A stretch of 64,000 nucleotides of DNA from Lentinula raphanica (Eukaryota; Basidiomycota; Agaricomycetes; Agaricales; Omphalotaceae). The translations under genes and the position numbers were made by a program. Positions within the stretch are counted from its first letter, which is position 1. Each line of letters starts with the position of its first letter. The notes beneath the pieces are model-generated. The model searched no databases and had not been told where the DNA came from. It worked only from the letters and a program-made list of their open reading frames with translations. Location: contig JANVFP010000017.1 in assembly GCA_027919835.1 (NCBI GenBank), forward strand, positions 248,001 through 312,000, read 5' to 3'. Of the stretch, positions 22,081-33,545 are shown one piece after another.

Positions 22081-22537
22081 GACCGAGCCTCTACGGTGAG
22101 GAGAACCTTCAAAGCATCATCTCGACAGTTGTTTGCCCAGTGAAGCAAAGGAAAATCCTGGAGTACTATGGTGAGCAGGAGAATTCAATAGAACATGAGA
22201 GGACGCGCACAGATTTTCGATGCCATTTTGGGAGTACTGAGGTTGTACTTGCAACCACAAGTTCGTCCTCAGGAATAGGCTCAAGAGATTCAGAAAAGCC
22301 AGAGGAGATGTGAGGATCGATGAATGCTGCATCCAAAGTGCTAGGAGGTTCTGTGGGCTTGAGTGGAGGAGCGGGCATTTCTTGTCGGAAGATACAACGC
22401 GTATCAGTGCTTAGCGATTCATTTACAATTGAAGTTTGTGCAGAGGAAGAGATTGTAGAAGAGTTCAGTCCGAAGTCAGAGAGTTGAAGGCCTTCCAAAG
22501 GATCGGGACTGTCGACTTTGCGCTTTTTACGAGCCAT
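22081..22537 (-). pseudogene. KDZ transposase 3, N-terminal fragment
   Basis: ATG 22537 (MARKKRKVDSPDP) opens an exon ending KWHRKS. A plausible intron (donor GTGCGC, acceptor CTCCAG) leads to DFPLLHWANNCRDDALKVLL. Both the splice position and the pattern match KDZ transposases 1 and 2 (xxxxTS, then DRPFLEW or DQPLLEW). The frame is cut at 22080 by KDZ element 1, whose candidate duplication is CTGGATCT. The remainder of the gene should lie beyond the left edge. It follows the RNase H1 N-like gene of the same element by about 130 bases. Confidence 0.65.
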
Positions 22538-22668
22538 GATGATGAAAGCAGGATGAAAATTTACAAAATCGTGCGAAGGCACGTGATACCATTCAACAAT
22601 TGCGTGATACGCGTCATGGGAAGTAGATATTTACAAAAGTTCCCGATAGTCAGATTCATACCGCAACA

Positions 22669-22930
22669 TTACTCAGCTTCTTCTTCCATGCTATCCAGCC
22701 ACCTTTCTGCTTCCACAATACTGGAAACCTCATGCACAAGAACTGATTCCCCAGAAATACCCCCATCTCTCAAGACTCTGTCCACTTCTTCTCTAGAAAA
22801 GGAACCGTCAATCAATCGGTAAGCACGCGTTAGATATCCACGCACGCAGATGCAACACAGTTGAAGCTGCTGGTATGAATCACCCAGAGACGTCGACGAG
22901 GTGGAAGCTGAGCGTAATTCAACGGTTGAG
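22669..22930 (-). pseudogene. RNase H1 N-like gene of KDZ element 3, 3' piece
   Basis: Reading leftward from 22930, the frame continues LNYAQLPPRRRLWVIHTSSF, then an intron, then EEVDRVLRDGG and a tail ending AERWLDSMEEEAE with a stop at 22669-22671. This is colinear with the end of the element 1 protein (RRNRIWAIHSPRFNSVV, then VAQAQEWFGTLSLDE). Its 5' piece is at 62385-63190, 39 kb away. The two join in frame when KDZ element 2 and one 8-bp duplication are removed. Confidence 0.8.
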
Positions 22931-23200
22931 CAGCTGAAGCTGTAATAACTTCACGAAGTAAACCGGTAGGTATCTTATATAGCTTTGCGAAGTAACACGA
23001 GTTCCCTTCGAAGCTTACAAAACTTCTCCGGGCCCGGTTGTCCCCGTGGGAATTATCGGAATAACAGCTGACGTTGCTCTCCGCGGCCGATTATCGGCAC
23101 CACGGCACACGCGTGTGCTTTCGGCACCACGGCAAAAAAGTTTTTTCTTTTCCAGCGCTTCTTTTTTCCAGCGCTTCTTTCTTTTATCCTTACCACCGTC

Positions 23201-26200
23201 ATGGCCACCGCTGACGATGGCGCAAATGCGCCCTCCCTCTCTTCTCACACCTCACCTTCCGCTGCCGACTCGACCCCTCCACTTAACGCGACCTCTAAAC
23301 CCAAACGAAAGCGTTCGAAACGTACGTCGAAATCCAAAAACTCGAAAACGTCGACCGCTCCCATTGCCGCTTCTTCGTCCTCTCCAAATAACGAACCCGG
23401 TACTACGGCGACAGGTACTACGGCGACGACTGCATCCGCAAATCCGGGATCCGTAGGCGATGAGAACAACGATGAAGAGGACGCTCCGCGGAGACGTGGT
23501 CATCAAGGAAATTTTCGTGGTGCTAGGCTGAAGTTTCTGGAAGCGTCGTTGCAGGACTACGTGAAGGCAAAGCCTAGAGGGCCTTGTTTTGCTAGAATAT
23601 GCACTGAGTGGTTCGAAAAATGGCCGTGGCATGACAACGACAAGCAACCGGCGCAGTTTGACGTGCTCGAGTCCACCGATGCCTCTATATCCGCCGACGC
23701 TCGATCTGAATTAGTGGAGGAACGAAAGAAGGTGAAGGAAGCTATTCAAGTCAATGGGAAAAACGTACGTGAACCTATATATCATATTACTGTACATGTG
23801 CTAATTCTGTTTACTGAGTAGCAACTTGAACGATGGTTCTGGCGCAACGCAAAGAAAGGCAACTCTTCCGTCCCTCTGCAGTCAACCCCTCTTGCTCCGC
23901 TTCTCCGCAAAGCTCTCGGATTTGCTGGGGGCGCTCCCCGTCGTGGAACCTTGTACAAAGTTTGGATGAAGAGGCCGGAGAACAAGTCGAAGGTACAAGA
24001 AGCAGTACAGGCTCGACTCGCCGAAGAACACGTTCCAAAGGCGATGCTTCTCAAACTCAGATGCGACGTGGCCGAGGCGTTATTCGAGGAGGAACCGGAA
24101 GACATCAAGCAAGAGATCGAGGAACATGTGGAGAAGATCTACGAGCAGCAATTGGAGGTGTTCAAGAGGATCACCACAGGTGAAACGGTTACGTTAGAGG
24201 AGCTAGGCGAAGAAGGAAATGCTGAAGAATTGCGGGAAGTGTGAGTACGAATGTACGATGGTATGAATTCTTCTAATGACACCCTTTCAGATGTCGCGAA
24301 TCGTTAACGAAGTTCCTACAACCTCTATTGGATCTCCTTCGCCTGTATACGGGCTTGAAGTTTTGCTTACTGGCCGGTGCTCCTCCGCCGACTGACGACG
24401 ACGATTTTTTCCTTCTTACGTGCGTAACCTCTCTGTTCATTTTGACACTCGGCTGAACATATCGCTTCAGAATCAACTCTGGCGAAACCCCAGGCCTCAA
24501 CCCTCAAACTTTTCAAAATTGGAACAACGAATATTTTACTAAGAATGTCATGGCGCTCTTCATGCTCTTCTTGTGTAACCAAAATCCCAGTACGTCTACC
24601 GAATACGATTCACTCAAAAAATATTAACGTGTTTACAGAGGACGTCCTCGGAGAACCTGGCCTGATCCACCCTGACGTTAGCACCGCCGGTTCGCACGCA
24701 GCTCCAACTCAGGATCCTGAGAATCCCCTTGACGACCCGTCCCTTGTTCGCATGCCCGAGAAACAACCAGCCCAAACGCATACCAAAACATCCAAGAAAC
24801 GTCAGCGTAAGAGTAGGCGGACGAGGGCGAAGGTGACGGAGACAGAATCTGACGATGAAGGCGAGAGCTTCGACGATGAGGAGAAATACACAGATGAGGA
24901 AGGACAAACTATCTACCTTCGTGACATGAAAGGACGCCTCATCGAGACTAGGGACCAAGATCTCATTCTCCAACATTTTGAAGCTGAATCCACACCTGAA
25001 CCGGACGAACCTCTTCCTGATATCTTGAGAGATTACCTTGCTAGTATGCTCACTCAGACTCGTCGCGAACTCATTGCGATGCTCAATTCACAATCCGGCG
25101 TCGTTCGCAAACATAACGTTAGAGTTCTCACAATGAAAGCTGAGACGTGGAAAGCCGGACAAGTCGTCCGATCTCCGTCTATTCACCGTGACATCAACCC
25201 TGGATCCAAAGCTACGGGCACTACAACGCCGAATATTCCTCTGTCCACGATTTCTACTGTCCCCGCTGTTGTCCGTACTCGATGCGGTTCTGTACCTCTA
25301 CACACTCTCCCTTCTGTTGATAATATTTTCCAGCTAGATGATCATGAAACCCGTCTTGCCTCTTCTAAACCCTCGAGGACTGTCAATACACCGGTCCGAT
25401 TCAGTTCTGTACCCATTCATTTGCCTGCTGACGCCGGGAACTTTGACTTGTCTCAACTCTCCGCACATTCGAAGACGCCGCCCGAACCAGTCGCAACGCA
25501 GTTAAGTTCATCGGAAAATCCTGATTCAGACAGTTTCCCCCGCCATCGGCCCAAGCCAAGACCTCTACCTCGACGTGTCAGGGCTACTTTGAACGAAAAA
25601 CCCGATTCTATCGGGTCCCCTACCCCAAATCCGTCGAATGAGCCAATGAATTCCGAGTCAGCAGCCAATCTAACTCAAACTTCGGACGTTGACCTGAATG
25701 ACTGCCCAACTTGGCTTACTCGCGCGATTGAAGCTTTGGGTGGTCTGGACCAAGATGTCACTCAATGGAATCAAGCTCTCTCGGCGCTGGTAACCTTAGA
25801 GCGTTCGTACGATTTCCGTGATCCGAGTGGAAAGGTATTTCCATTGCTTGACCTTTGTAAAAAATTTTTTGTATTGATGATATATGTATTCTATAGAAAG
25901 CTTCATTCAGCGCGGCGAAAGGTGTCCGCCCTCCATTGGTCGAGTGGTATTTCAAGAATCGCAAGAACGTTGAGGCGACCCTGAACCACAGTTTCGACGA
26001 TTTGACAGCGGAGAAATTAGGTCGGTCTTTGGGTATGTGGTGGTCAGTGATCAATCCCGAGTGGCGAGAAAGGGACCACGAGAATCAGATCGTGCCAAGA
26101 GGACAAGGCGAAGGGAGTTGGGACGGTGTTCACAGGCCTGGGCAATGCGGTATGATTACAGTGCTGACGTGTGTTCGCTGGTGGTACCTCAGGGCTAGCG

Positions 26201-26425
26201 ATGACAAGGAGGAGATGGAGAAATGCCTAATCTTTCTGTCCGATGTGCAGGCCGTAATCGAGGACATGGCTTACGAACGGGGGTAAGTAATTCCATCTCT
26301 ATTCTGATTCGAACAAGTTTTCTCATCGCTTTCTAAGAGCATATGACGGACGCCTTAAACGCAAAGCACCGTCATCTATCGCTTCCAATAATCCAAGGCC
26401 CGTTCGACGAACCCGGGTCAACTAA
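23201..26425 (+). CDS. KDZ partner protein 2 (long helical, Trp-rich C-terminal domain)
   Basis: This is the element 2 counterpart of the gene at 18542-21736, with the same exon pattern. From ATG 23201 the order is a Lys/Arg-rich, nuclear-signal-like stretch (KPKRKRSKRTSKSKNSK), RRGHQGNFRGARLKFLEASL, WFEKWPWHDNDKQPAQFDVL, the helical middle (EEEPEDIKQEIEEHVEKI, FLQPLLDLLRLYTGLKFCLL), a charged and Ser/Pro-rich linker, and the C-terminal domain from CPTWLTRAIEALGG to CGMITVLTCVRWWYLR. A short last exon ends in basic residues with a stop at 26423-26425. Identity to the element 1 copy is low outside the motifs, so the pair is old. It is the first gene inside the element terminus and precedes the RNase H1 N-like gene by about 300 bases. 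Confidence 0.7.
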
Positions 26426-26723
26426 TTCCAAGAAACTCAGCTCAATCACTCCGTCGTCACACTTGCTATTCTACAGACAATTCGTTAGCCTTCTGCTATG
26501 CTACAGATAATACCCTCAGTATCGCAAGTTTGTATATACATCGAATAGTACTTGCTGGCACAATATAGCCATTTGATTATATTCTTGTTGCTGCGATAAG
26601 ATTGTGATAAGATAAGATTAATTCGGACCGATTGTACTGTGTGAATATCTGAAAATGTGGTTGACACCAGGTTGACACGTTCTTATCGATCAGACTCACC
26701 TCCACCTCTTACGCCCATTATCC

Positions 26724-27699
26724 ATGTCGAAGGACACATATAGAGGCATTTGTACGCCTAAATACTATCCCGATAGCATTCCAGGACTTGCTCAAAGTGC
26801 TAGAAACCATGAGTATTATGTGATCACCGATGGACCTTCCGCAGGCATCTACAAATTTTGGTAAGTCTTGTGTATTCTTCATCGATATCTTCACATTCAT
26901 TATTGATCACTCTATTCAGGAATTTAGCCAAAGATCGCGCGACTCGTTCGGGGAAGGTCGCTCACGGGGTTGCCAGCTTTAATGCAGCCTGCAACCTCTG
27001 GAGCTGGACTTGCACTGAATATCATAAACACGATAACCGAGATTCTATGGGTTTCTATGCTCCATCGGTGCTCAACGGTACTCCTGCGCCGTCGATGCTA
27101 TCAGACACCTCCGCCGATGCTGACGATGTTGACGATTCGCTGGCAATCGATACTGAATCTTCCTACGATGCGAAGCTCGATGCCTTGAACAAATATTCTA
27201 AGCCTAACCCTCCTGGGATTAGTACTTTCGTGTTTCCGAAGCCTTCTGCACCTAAACTTGCTTTCTCACCGCCTCCAAAGCTATCGACTGCCAATCCATC
27301 CACTGCGCCGAAGGTGAAGTCTTCTCGTTCTCGTTCTCAGAGTCCCACGAAAGCGGCCTTCAAGAATATGAGCAAACCGCCAACGGATGATATAGATTCC
27401 ATTTCTGCTCAGTTATCTGCGCAATACATTGGTAAATCCTCGAAAGCCAGTTCCAGCCGATCAGAAAATCCGTCGAAGAATGCATCTCACGGTTTTTATG
27501 TTGTAAAATGGGAAGGTTCATACGAGTTACACACCGAATTGTAAGTTACAAGTTGCTTTCCTTTGGCTTAGGTGATTTCTCATCGATATGTAGGTATACA
27601 GCAAAGGAGTCATTTGAACGTGCCCTAGCCTTAGAGAACGATGTAACCATGCGATTCACGCCTTCATGGGATACAGCGATCGCGTTTGCTGAGGAGTAA
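26724..27699 (+). CDS. RNase H1 N-terminal-like protein, KDZ element 2
   Basis: ATG 26724 starts MSKDTYRGICTPKYYPD. The domain reads HEYYVITDGPSAGIYKFW and, after an intron, RSGKVAHGVASFNAACNLW, matching the hybrid-binding N-terminal fold of RNase H1 by its Tyr-x-Val, Gly-Ile-Tyr and aromatic positions. A long Ser/Pro/Lys-rich region follows (SSRSRSQSPTKAAFKN), then a short conserved end (GFYVVKWEGSYELHTEL, an intron, and FTPSWDTAIAFAEE). There is no nuclease domain. It lies between the partner gene and the transposase on the same strand. Binding of RNA-DNA hybrid or dsRNA is inferred from the fold; a role in the transposition complex is inferred from repeated linkage. Confidence 0.65.
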
Positions 27700-28035
27700 T
27701 CTGATTCTGTATACATACAACTCTCTATGTACTGAGCTCTCGAACCGTTATACGCTCACGATCTGTTATCCTGCTTGAATTTGCTACTGCCCGCTGAATA
27801 TCAATGTCACATACTGCTATAGTCACAACTCTGTTTGAATGTCACAGTGTTACCACTTCGTTTACTTTCAACCGGCTTCCATCGCGTGAAAAAAAACCCT
27901 TCATCGATACTTCGCGATGTAGCACCTGTCCTTGTGACAAAATTCATCCGGTGAATCAAGGTAAACCCACGCCACACCTTGGCCACACCTGTGACGCGTG
28001 TTCACAGCTTTTTTCTTGACCTCTTTGCTGATTGT
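27700..28035 (+). other. intergenic region before KDZ transposase 2
   Basis: 336 bases between the RNase H1 N-like stop and the transposase ATG hold no gene. They presumably include the terminator of the first and the promoter of the second. I see no clear TATA box. Confidence 0.4.
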
Positions 28036-29842
28036 ATGGCGTCGTCTTCCAAAGGTAGAAGCTCGAAGAAAAACCAAGGAACCACCGTCCAACGACTGAA
28101 GCTCTCGGACATCCTTCCTTCTCAACGAAGTCATACGAATATCCGTTCAGAAACTCTCAACGCGAACGGTCAAGTTATCCAGACCCAAATTCCTGCCGAA
28201 ATTCCTTCCCCTCTCCAAAAGAAGAGACGTATTACAACCGGAAATCCCGCTTCTGAACAGCGACTGAACGATCTTCTTCAGTTTGCTTTGGTGAACGGCG
28301 AACATCTTCCTACTGTCGAGGTCGACGACACGACGAAATTAACACCTGAATCTCTTGACCACCATCTCAACGACTTCCGAAAACGCCAGCGTCGATATGC
28401 TACATCTGTGAGTGGCATAAATTTCTGTTGTCTTCTACCATACTGATCTTTATAGGAAGGACAGGCCGTTCCTGGAATGGGTACCGTTCCAAAGCGAATA
28501 TCTAGCCGAGTTAATAAGGGACGAAGGGAGAGGGGACAGCCCGCTTGAACAGTGTTGGAAATGTGGGGGAGATGAAGTCCCGTTGTATCGTTGTGTTTCT
28601 GGCTGTTTTTCTAGTGGTTTGGTGTGTGAAGAATGCTGTAGACTTGAGCATTTGGACAGGCCGTTGGATCTGATTGAAGTACGCTGTTTGTTCAAATCTT
28701 CTGCCCTTTCTTTCCTGACATACTATGTTGTTTTCAGAAGTGGAACGGTCAATATTTTGAACGTGTATGGCTTCAACAACTCGGCATTTCTGTCCATTTT
28801 GGACACGCTTTCGAATCTATCTGTCCACTTCCCCGTATCATCAAAGACTTTACTGTAATCCACACAAATGGAATTCATCGTGTAACTGGCGTTTTTTGCA
28901 ACTGTATGAATAGGTCCGTCGCTGGCGAATGGCGACAACAATTACTCCGAAGACGCTGGTTTCCTGCTACTCATCTCCAGCCCGAGACCGCGGCGACTTT
29001 CGAGGTCCTTAACCACTTCCACATTCTGACACTCCAAGGAAAGGTCACGACATATGATTATTACGCAGGGCTCGAAAAGCTATATGACAACGTTGGGACG
29101 GCGAAGAAAATAGTAAGTCACACCGTTTCTTTCTTTTGATATGTTTTCTCACATCGTTTCGAAGGACCGGTACAAAGCGTTCTCTAGAATGATTAGGGAA
29201 TGGAGGGGTCTTAAGATGCTCAAGCGAGGAGGGAGAGGAAACGACGCGACGAGGGATCCTGGAGATACCCAGCTAGGCGAGTTAGCTGTCGAATGCATCG
29301 CCTGTCCTCGACCAAACGAAAATCTGCCAAGCGACTGGGAGAACGAACCTCCACAAACAAGGTAAGTCTGTCAAGTTTGTTATGGAATGAAAGTAGACTG
29401 ACCAATTACCTAGGTTCAAGTACTGGCTTTATCTTGCTGAAGACGCATGCTTTCGACTTAAACGTCGTCTTGTTTCCTCCCTCGAAGCTGACCCTGGTAT
29501 CGGGACTGGGTCGTCCTACTTTGTTGAAGATAACGCTTTCCGAGACTACATCGCGCAATGCAACGAACAAACTGAGGTAAGTTGATAGACTTTAGAAGTA
29601 AACCCATTACTAAACCATCGTAGATGAGCACCTGCACTGGCCTCTCGGCCGTCGATCATGCGAATACAAAGTTTTCTAGGGGTTATGCTACTACGGGTGT
29701 CGGTCTCGCTGTCTGTGCTCGACATGAGCTGGTACAAAAGAATGGTGTCGTAGACTTACAAAAAGGGGAACGGTAGGTGTAATATCGCATTCGGATTCTA
29801 TCATAGAACTGACTGCCGTTCTAGATACTGCAATATGGATTA
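28036..29842 (+). pseudogene. KDZ transposase 2, 5' part (interrupted by the CACTA element)
   Basis: ATG 28036 starts MASSSKGRSSKKNQG. After RRYATS and an intron comes DRPFLEWVPFQSEYLAEL, then the CxC2 cluster (CWKCGGDEVPLYRC, CFSSGLVCEECC, a His, and CNC further on). KDZ core sequence follows: FKYWLYLAEDACFRLKRR with the probable first catalytic Asp, SSYFVEDNAFRDYI, TGLSAVDHANTKFSRGY, TGVGLAVCARHEL and RYCNMDY. The reading stops at MDY because CACTA DNA begins at 29843; the gene resumes at 59925. Apart from this insertion I found no stop or frameshift. KDZ transposases are RNase H-fold DNA transposases that act in the nucleus; CxC clusters are their DNA-binding zinc domains. Confidence 0.85.
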
Positions 29843-30300
29843 CACTACGCCACCAGGCAAATATATCATTTGGAAAAGGTTTCGGGAAAGGGCTTGCAAA
29901 TAATCACCTTTTGCAGTTCATTCTGGGTGTGTATAAAATCAAATATCCCTTTTGAGATAAGTTTTGAAAATAATTACCCTTTTCAGTCAAAAACCCGCCC
30001 TGATCTTGTTTTGGCAATATATGTTTTATATGTCGGTGAAAGAACAACTATGGCAATGTATTAATCAGGCATATAAATGATCAGATAATGAAGACTTTAT
30101 AAGAACATTATACTGACAATAAATCATGCCTTTATCCACTGAATCAGGAATTGAAATTCTTTGTTTTATTTGAAGGGAATTAATTAAATTATCTTCAGGA
30201 AAAACAAAACGGTCGATGGTCGGGACATGGTCGGGACATGGTCGGGACATGGTCAGAAGATGATCAGACGACTGGCTCCCTTTCAAGAGTCCATGCACTC
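29843..30300 (+). repeat. left terminal region of the CACTA element
   Basis: The 14-bp outer repeat is followed by sequence homologous to the right end. At 30218-30254 an 11-bp unit, GGTCGGGACAT, is repeated three times with a partial fourth copy. Short subterminal repeats of this sort are the usual TnpA/Tnp2 binding sites of CACTA elements. Confidence 0.7.
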
Positions 30301-31049
30301 CCCATCAACTTGCACTGCTCGAGCGATGCCGATTATAGGATGACTTTTTGGGCAATCAACAACCGATGTGTGGGACTTAGAAAAGCGATTGCATTACAAA
30401 ATCTTATAAAGTTCGAACCAAGTAGTACAGAGAATTCAAAGATACAGTGTGACGAGCAGTGAAACGCGCGAGTCAATGTAGGACTTCATTGACACGAGTA
30501 TGTACGGAAAATTTAAAAGTAGCGTAAAGATCAATTCAACGTCGCATTACAAGGCAAAACTAACACAGATCGAGTGGGGTACCAGAGGCAAGACCATGCG
30601 AGGAGTAACATCAGCCAGATAACCATCAAGAGCGAAAGGGAAAGATTGGTCCAAATAATGGAAACGCTACAAGCAGGCTGTGAATCAGCGGATAACCTTG
30701 GGCTATGAGATGCACAAAACGTACCTAGAGGTTGCACAAGATTCCCAACAAAATTCCCATCCAAAATTCCGGCGAAACTGCAACTCTGTTACATGGAATA
30801 AGCTGACGCGACGAAGCCCCGGTTGGAGGGTGTTGATCGAGAGAGCTGAAGACGCGGCTCAATTGGAGATCGACGTAATGAACGAATCGTTGACGGTTGT
30901 GCTGCTAGAGCGTTTGGTTGTTGCCCAACATCATCCTTGCGCGTATACGTTTTGGATGCAAAAGGGATTTGATCATTGCATTTGGGCAAGATACGACCTA
31001 GTCATTGAATGAATTCACTTGTATCCTTTCACGAACACATAGCGCACCT
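30301..31049. other. no gene recognised
   Basis: Open frames here (the longest is 110 residues at 30680-31012 on the plus strand) show no recognisable motif or clear splice structure. An 18-base match (AGAATTCAAAGATACAG and one neighbour base) recurs near 30430 and 31145. Confidence 0.4.
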
Positions 31050-31963
31050 TGTAAACCATGCCTGCAAAATAACTGCAATATAAGTCTAATACGCTATATC
31101 CTGCCGATGATAATAACGTACCTTCGTGCCGTGCCAGTTCCACAAGAGAATTCAAAGATACAGAGACGATTCCCCGCGGTATCTAAGCAGCATGGGCAGT
31201 TGACATTCCTCAGTTCAAACGATATATAATTCCCTTAGAAGGTTGAAATATCCTCACCAGAAACTCCATGCAATAGCCTGCCTGAATGAGCAAAGCTCGT
31301 CCCTCGAGCCCAAGACAGCGAGATATCAAGTACGCCTTTGAAGTAGCTTCAGGAATGAACCTTCGTTTGCTATAGAATGAGGAGACAGGAGGAGCTGGTG
31401 ATAATGACGTTCGGAAGGTTACTGGCAAACGGTGATACGATTTTGTAGAAGACTGCGCAGCCAGCAAAGCCTTGCCTAGATGAGGGGCTGGGCGTTTGCT
31501 GGCTGCAAGGAGTGGTGCTGAATGTACTAGAGCGCCCTGAAGAAGTGCTATGGGCAGTTGACATTCCTCAGTTCAAACGATATATAATTCCCTTAGAAGG
31601 TTGAAATATCCTCACCAGAAACTCCATGCAATAGCCTGCCTGAATGAGCAAAGCTCGTCCCTCGAGCCCAAGACAGCGAGATATCAAGTACGCCTTTGAA
31701 GTAGCTTCAGGAATGAACCTTCGTTTGCTATAGAATGAGGAGACAGGAGGAGCTGGTGATAATGACGTTCGGAAGGTTACTGGCAAACGGTGATACGATT
31801 TTGTAGAAGACTGCGCAGCCAGCAAAGCCTTGCCTAGATGAGGGGCTGGGCGTTTGCTGGCTGCAAGGAGTGGTGCTGAATGTACTAGAGCGCCCTGAAG
31901 AAGTGCTGGTAACTTAGAGAGTTGGTTTGGAGAAGATGACAACGTTGAGCGCAGCTTCCCCAC
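31050..31963 (-). CDS. unrecognised small protein gene, partly duplicated
   Basis: The minus-strand ATG at 31963 opens a 131-residue frame (MGKLRSTLSSSPNQLSKL...) rich in Ser, Ala, Leu and Arg with almost no acidic residues at the start, which would suit a mitochondrial presequence. An intron donor (CTG then GTGAGG) follows MEFL. Downstream on the same strand a likely small last exon reads MVYKVRYVFVKGYK before a stop near 31014. A perfect 358-bp tandem duplication covers most of the main exon, so the gene structure between the copies is uncertain. I do not recognise the family and cannot exclude that it is a broken captured host gene. Confidence 0.35.
31192..31907. repeat. perfect 358-bp tandem duplication
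   Basis: Bases 31192-31549 are repeated without any difference I can see in 31550-31907. The unit starts ATGGGCAGTTGACATTCC and contains most of the minus-strand open frame. Perfect identity implies a recent event or an assembly artefact. Confidence 0.85.
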
Positions 31964-32376
31964 GGTTGCGAATCGTGATTACATAAGCGTTCAACGGGTC
32001 TCGACTCTCCACGGGTTCATTCATGCATCTTATGCACGTACCCATACGACCCCGATTTCCTTATACTCTCAAAAAGCCGTATGCCTGGACAATAACCTTC
32101 ATCTGTCAAAATTTGTACCGTCGCCCCTTGTATTCCATTTGCAACGATTAGATCAAAGACATCGATGGCTCCTCAAATCCCCTTTGTGCTTCATCCTCGT
32201 GCTTCGGCTACACCGTTCCCTTGTTTCCAAAATCTTAAAAGCACCTTGCACGTCGTTCCGTCTAACTTCATTCCCTCGCTATATCTGCCACTTGCTTCTG
32301 CCATTGCAACCAGAATCCTTTCAAAGTACGTGTAAATGTTCACTTCTGTTAAACCATACCCTAACCGAGTTATAGT

Positions 32377-33322
32377 ATGCCTGCTACCTCCTCACCTCGA
32401 CAAATCACGGAAGCGCGTACCTCTGGGACGAGCTCTCCTTACCGTCCCCGTCTCATTACTTACAGCAGGAGGGACCAAAGAACAAAGAGCCGTCGTAATT
32501 TGTCAGGTTCGAGTTATGACGAACCGATGCTCATCTCCGATAGCGACGATGATTTTAAGGTGTGCAGTTTTCATGATACATGCTATTTGATAAAGGCTTA
32601 TCTTCGACCTAGCTTGTTATGAAGGAAACTTCTTCGAAGGGGAAGGGGAAGGGGAAAGCAAAAGCAACTACGCCAGAGAGTTTTTCGGACGATGATGTGG
32701 TTTTTATTAGTGGGCCTGCCAAGGTACGTCTCAGCCGATAGTCAGAAGAACAGCTTCTTATGTCCCTCAGGCAAGTTCTAGCCGTCAAACCGACGTCCAA
32801 GAAACGGGCGCTGTCAAAGATAAAGCCAAGGTTCGCGATTTGCTACTATTCTGCCCTCCATCCATATCTGAAATGTCCTCTCATTCAGAACGTCTTCGAG
32901 CAAATGTTTACGGACTTCTTGCGCAAACAAGAAGAGAATATGAGCTGCCAAATCTGTATGGAGATTGTCAACAATCCGCATGTGTAAGCTGTTACTATTA
33001 CCTCCCTCGACGCTTGCTCATATACGGTGCTAGCTTGTGGTGTGGCCATTTCTTCTGCGCTGAGTGCCTGACCGGACATGCCAAAGCTCTGGTTAAGCAG
33101 CGGGATAACCCTAGATGCCCTACTTGTCGCGTGATCCATGGCCGTTTCAAACCCGCCGAATCGTATGTTCTACGCGAGCAAGCCTATGATCTGCGACAGG
33201 CACTCCAAATTCCTCAACCTGAGCGTGGAAAGTTGAAGTGGCCTGAACAATTCATACCTACCGAACGCGATCGCGACGAACCTCTCCCATTCCGAATTCG
33301 TCCTACAGATACCTTGTTTTGA
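32377..33322 (+). CDS. RING-finger protein, putative E3 ubiquitin ligase
   Basis: Five or so exons starting at ATG 32377 give a basic Ser/Arg-rich N-terminus (SPRQITEARTSG) and acidic patches (LISDSDDDF, SDDDVVFISG). A C3HC4 RING then follows: SCQICMEIVNNPHV, and after a 50-base intron LWCGHFFCAECL and CPTCR. Spacing is CX2C...CXHX2CX2C...CX2C, complete for two zinc ions. The C-terminal 60 residues (RFKPAESYVLREQAYDL...) end RIRPTDTLF at 33322. RING proteins pass ubiquitin or SUMO-targeted ubiquitin to substrates; the SDSDDDF and DDDVVFISG stretches look like SUMO-interacting motifs, so a SUMO-targeted ligase is possible. It is cargo of the CACTA element, next to the coiled-coil gene that converges on it. 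Confidence 0.75.
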
Positions 33323-33545
33323 ACTTGTGCAATTATGTGAAGACATAGATTTTTGAAGGCTAGAATCTAGCTCACTTATGTTTTTGAACTTTCTTCCTCA
33401 ATTTTATACACCTCCTACCTTACTCGAACTTGATACTCAAATATACATTGTTTCCGCAGGTCATGTAATACTATAAGCTGCTTTATTAAAATGGTTGATA
33501 ACATATCAGTGCATTGGTAAATTCGTATTTCGACGCCGTTTGGAA

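Noticed and set aside
23201..28035. TET/JBP-type dioxygenase genes, known to accompany some fungal KDZ elements
   Set aside because: I looked for the HxD...H...R dioxygenase pattern in the partner and RNase H1 N-like genes and found none.
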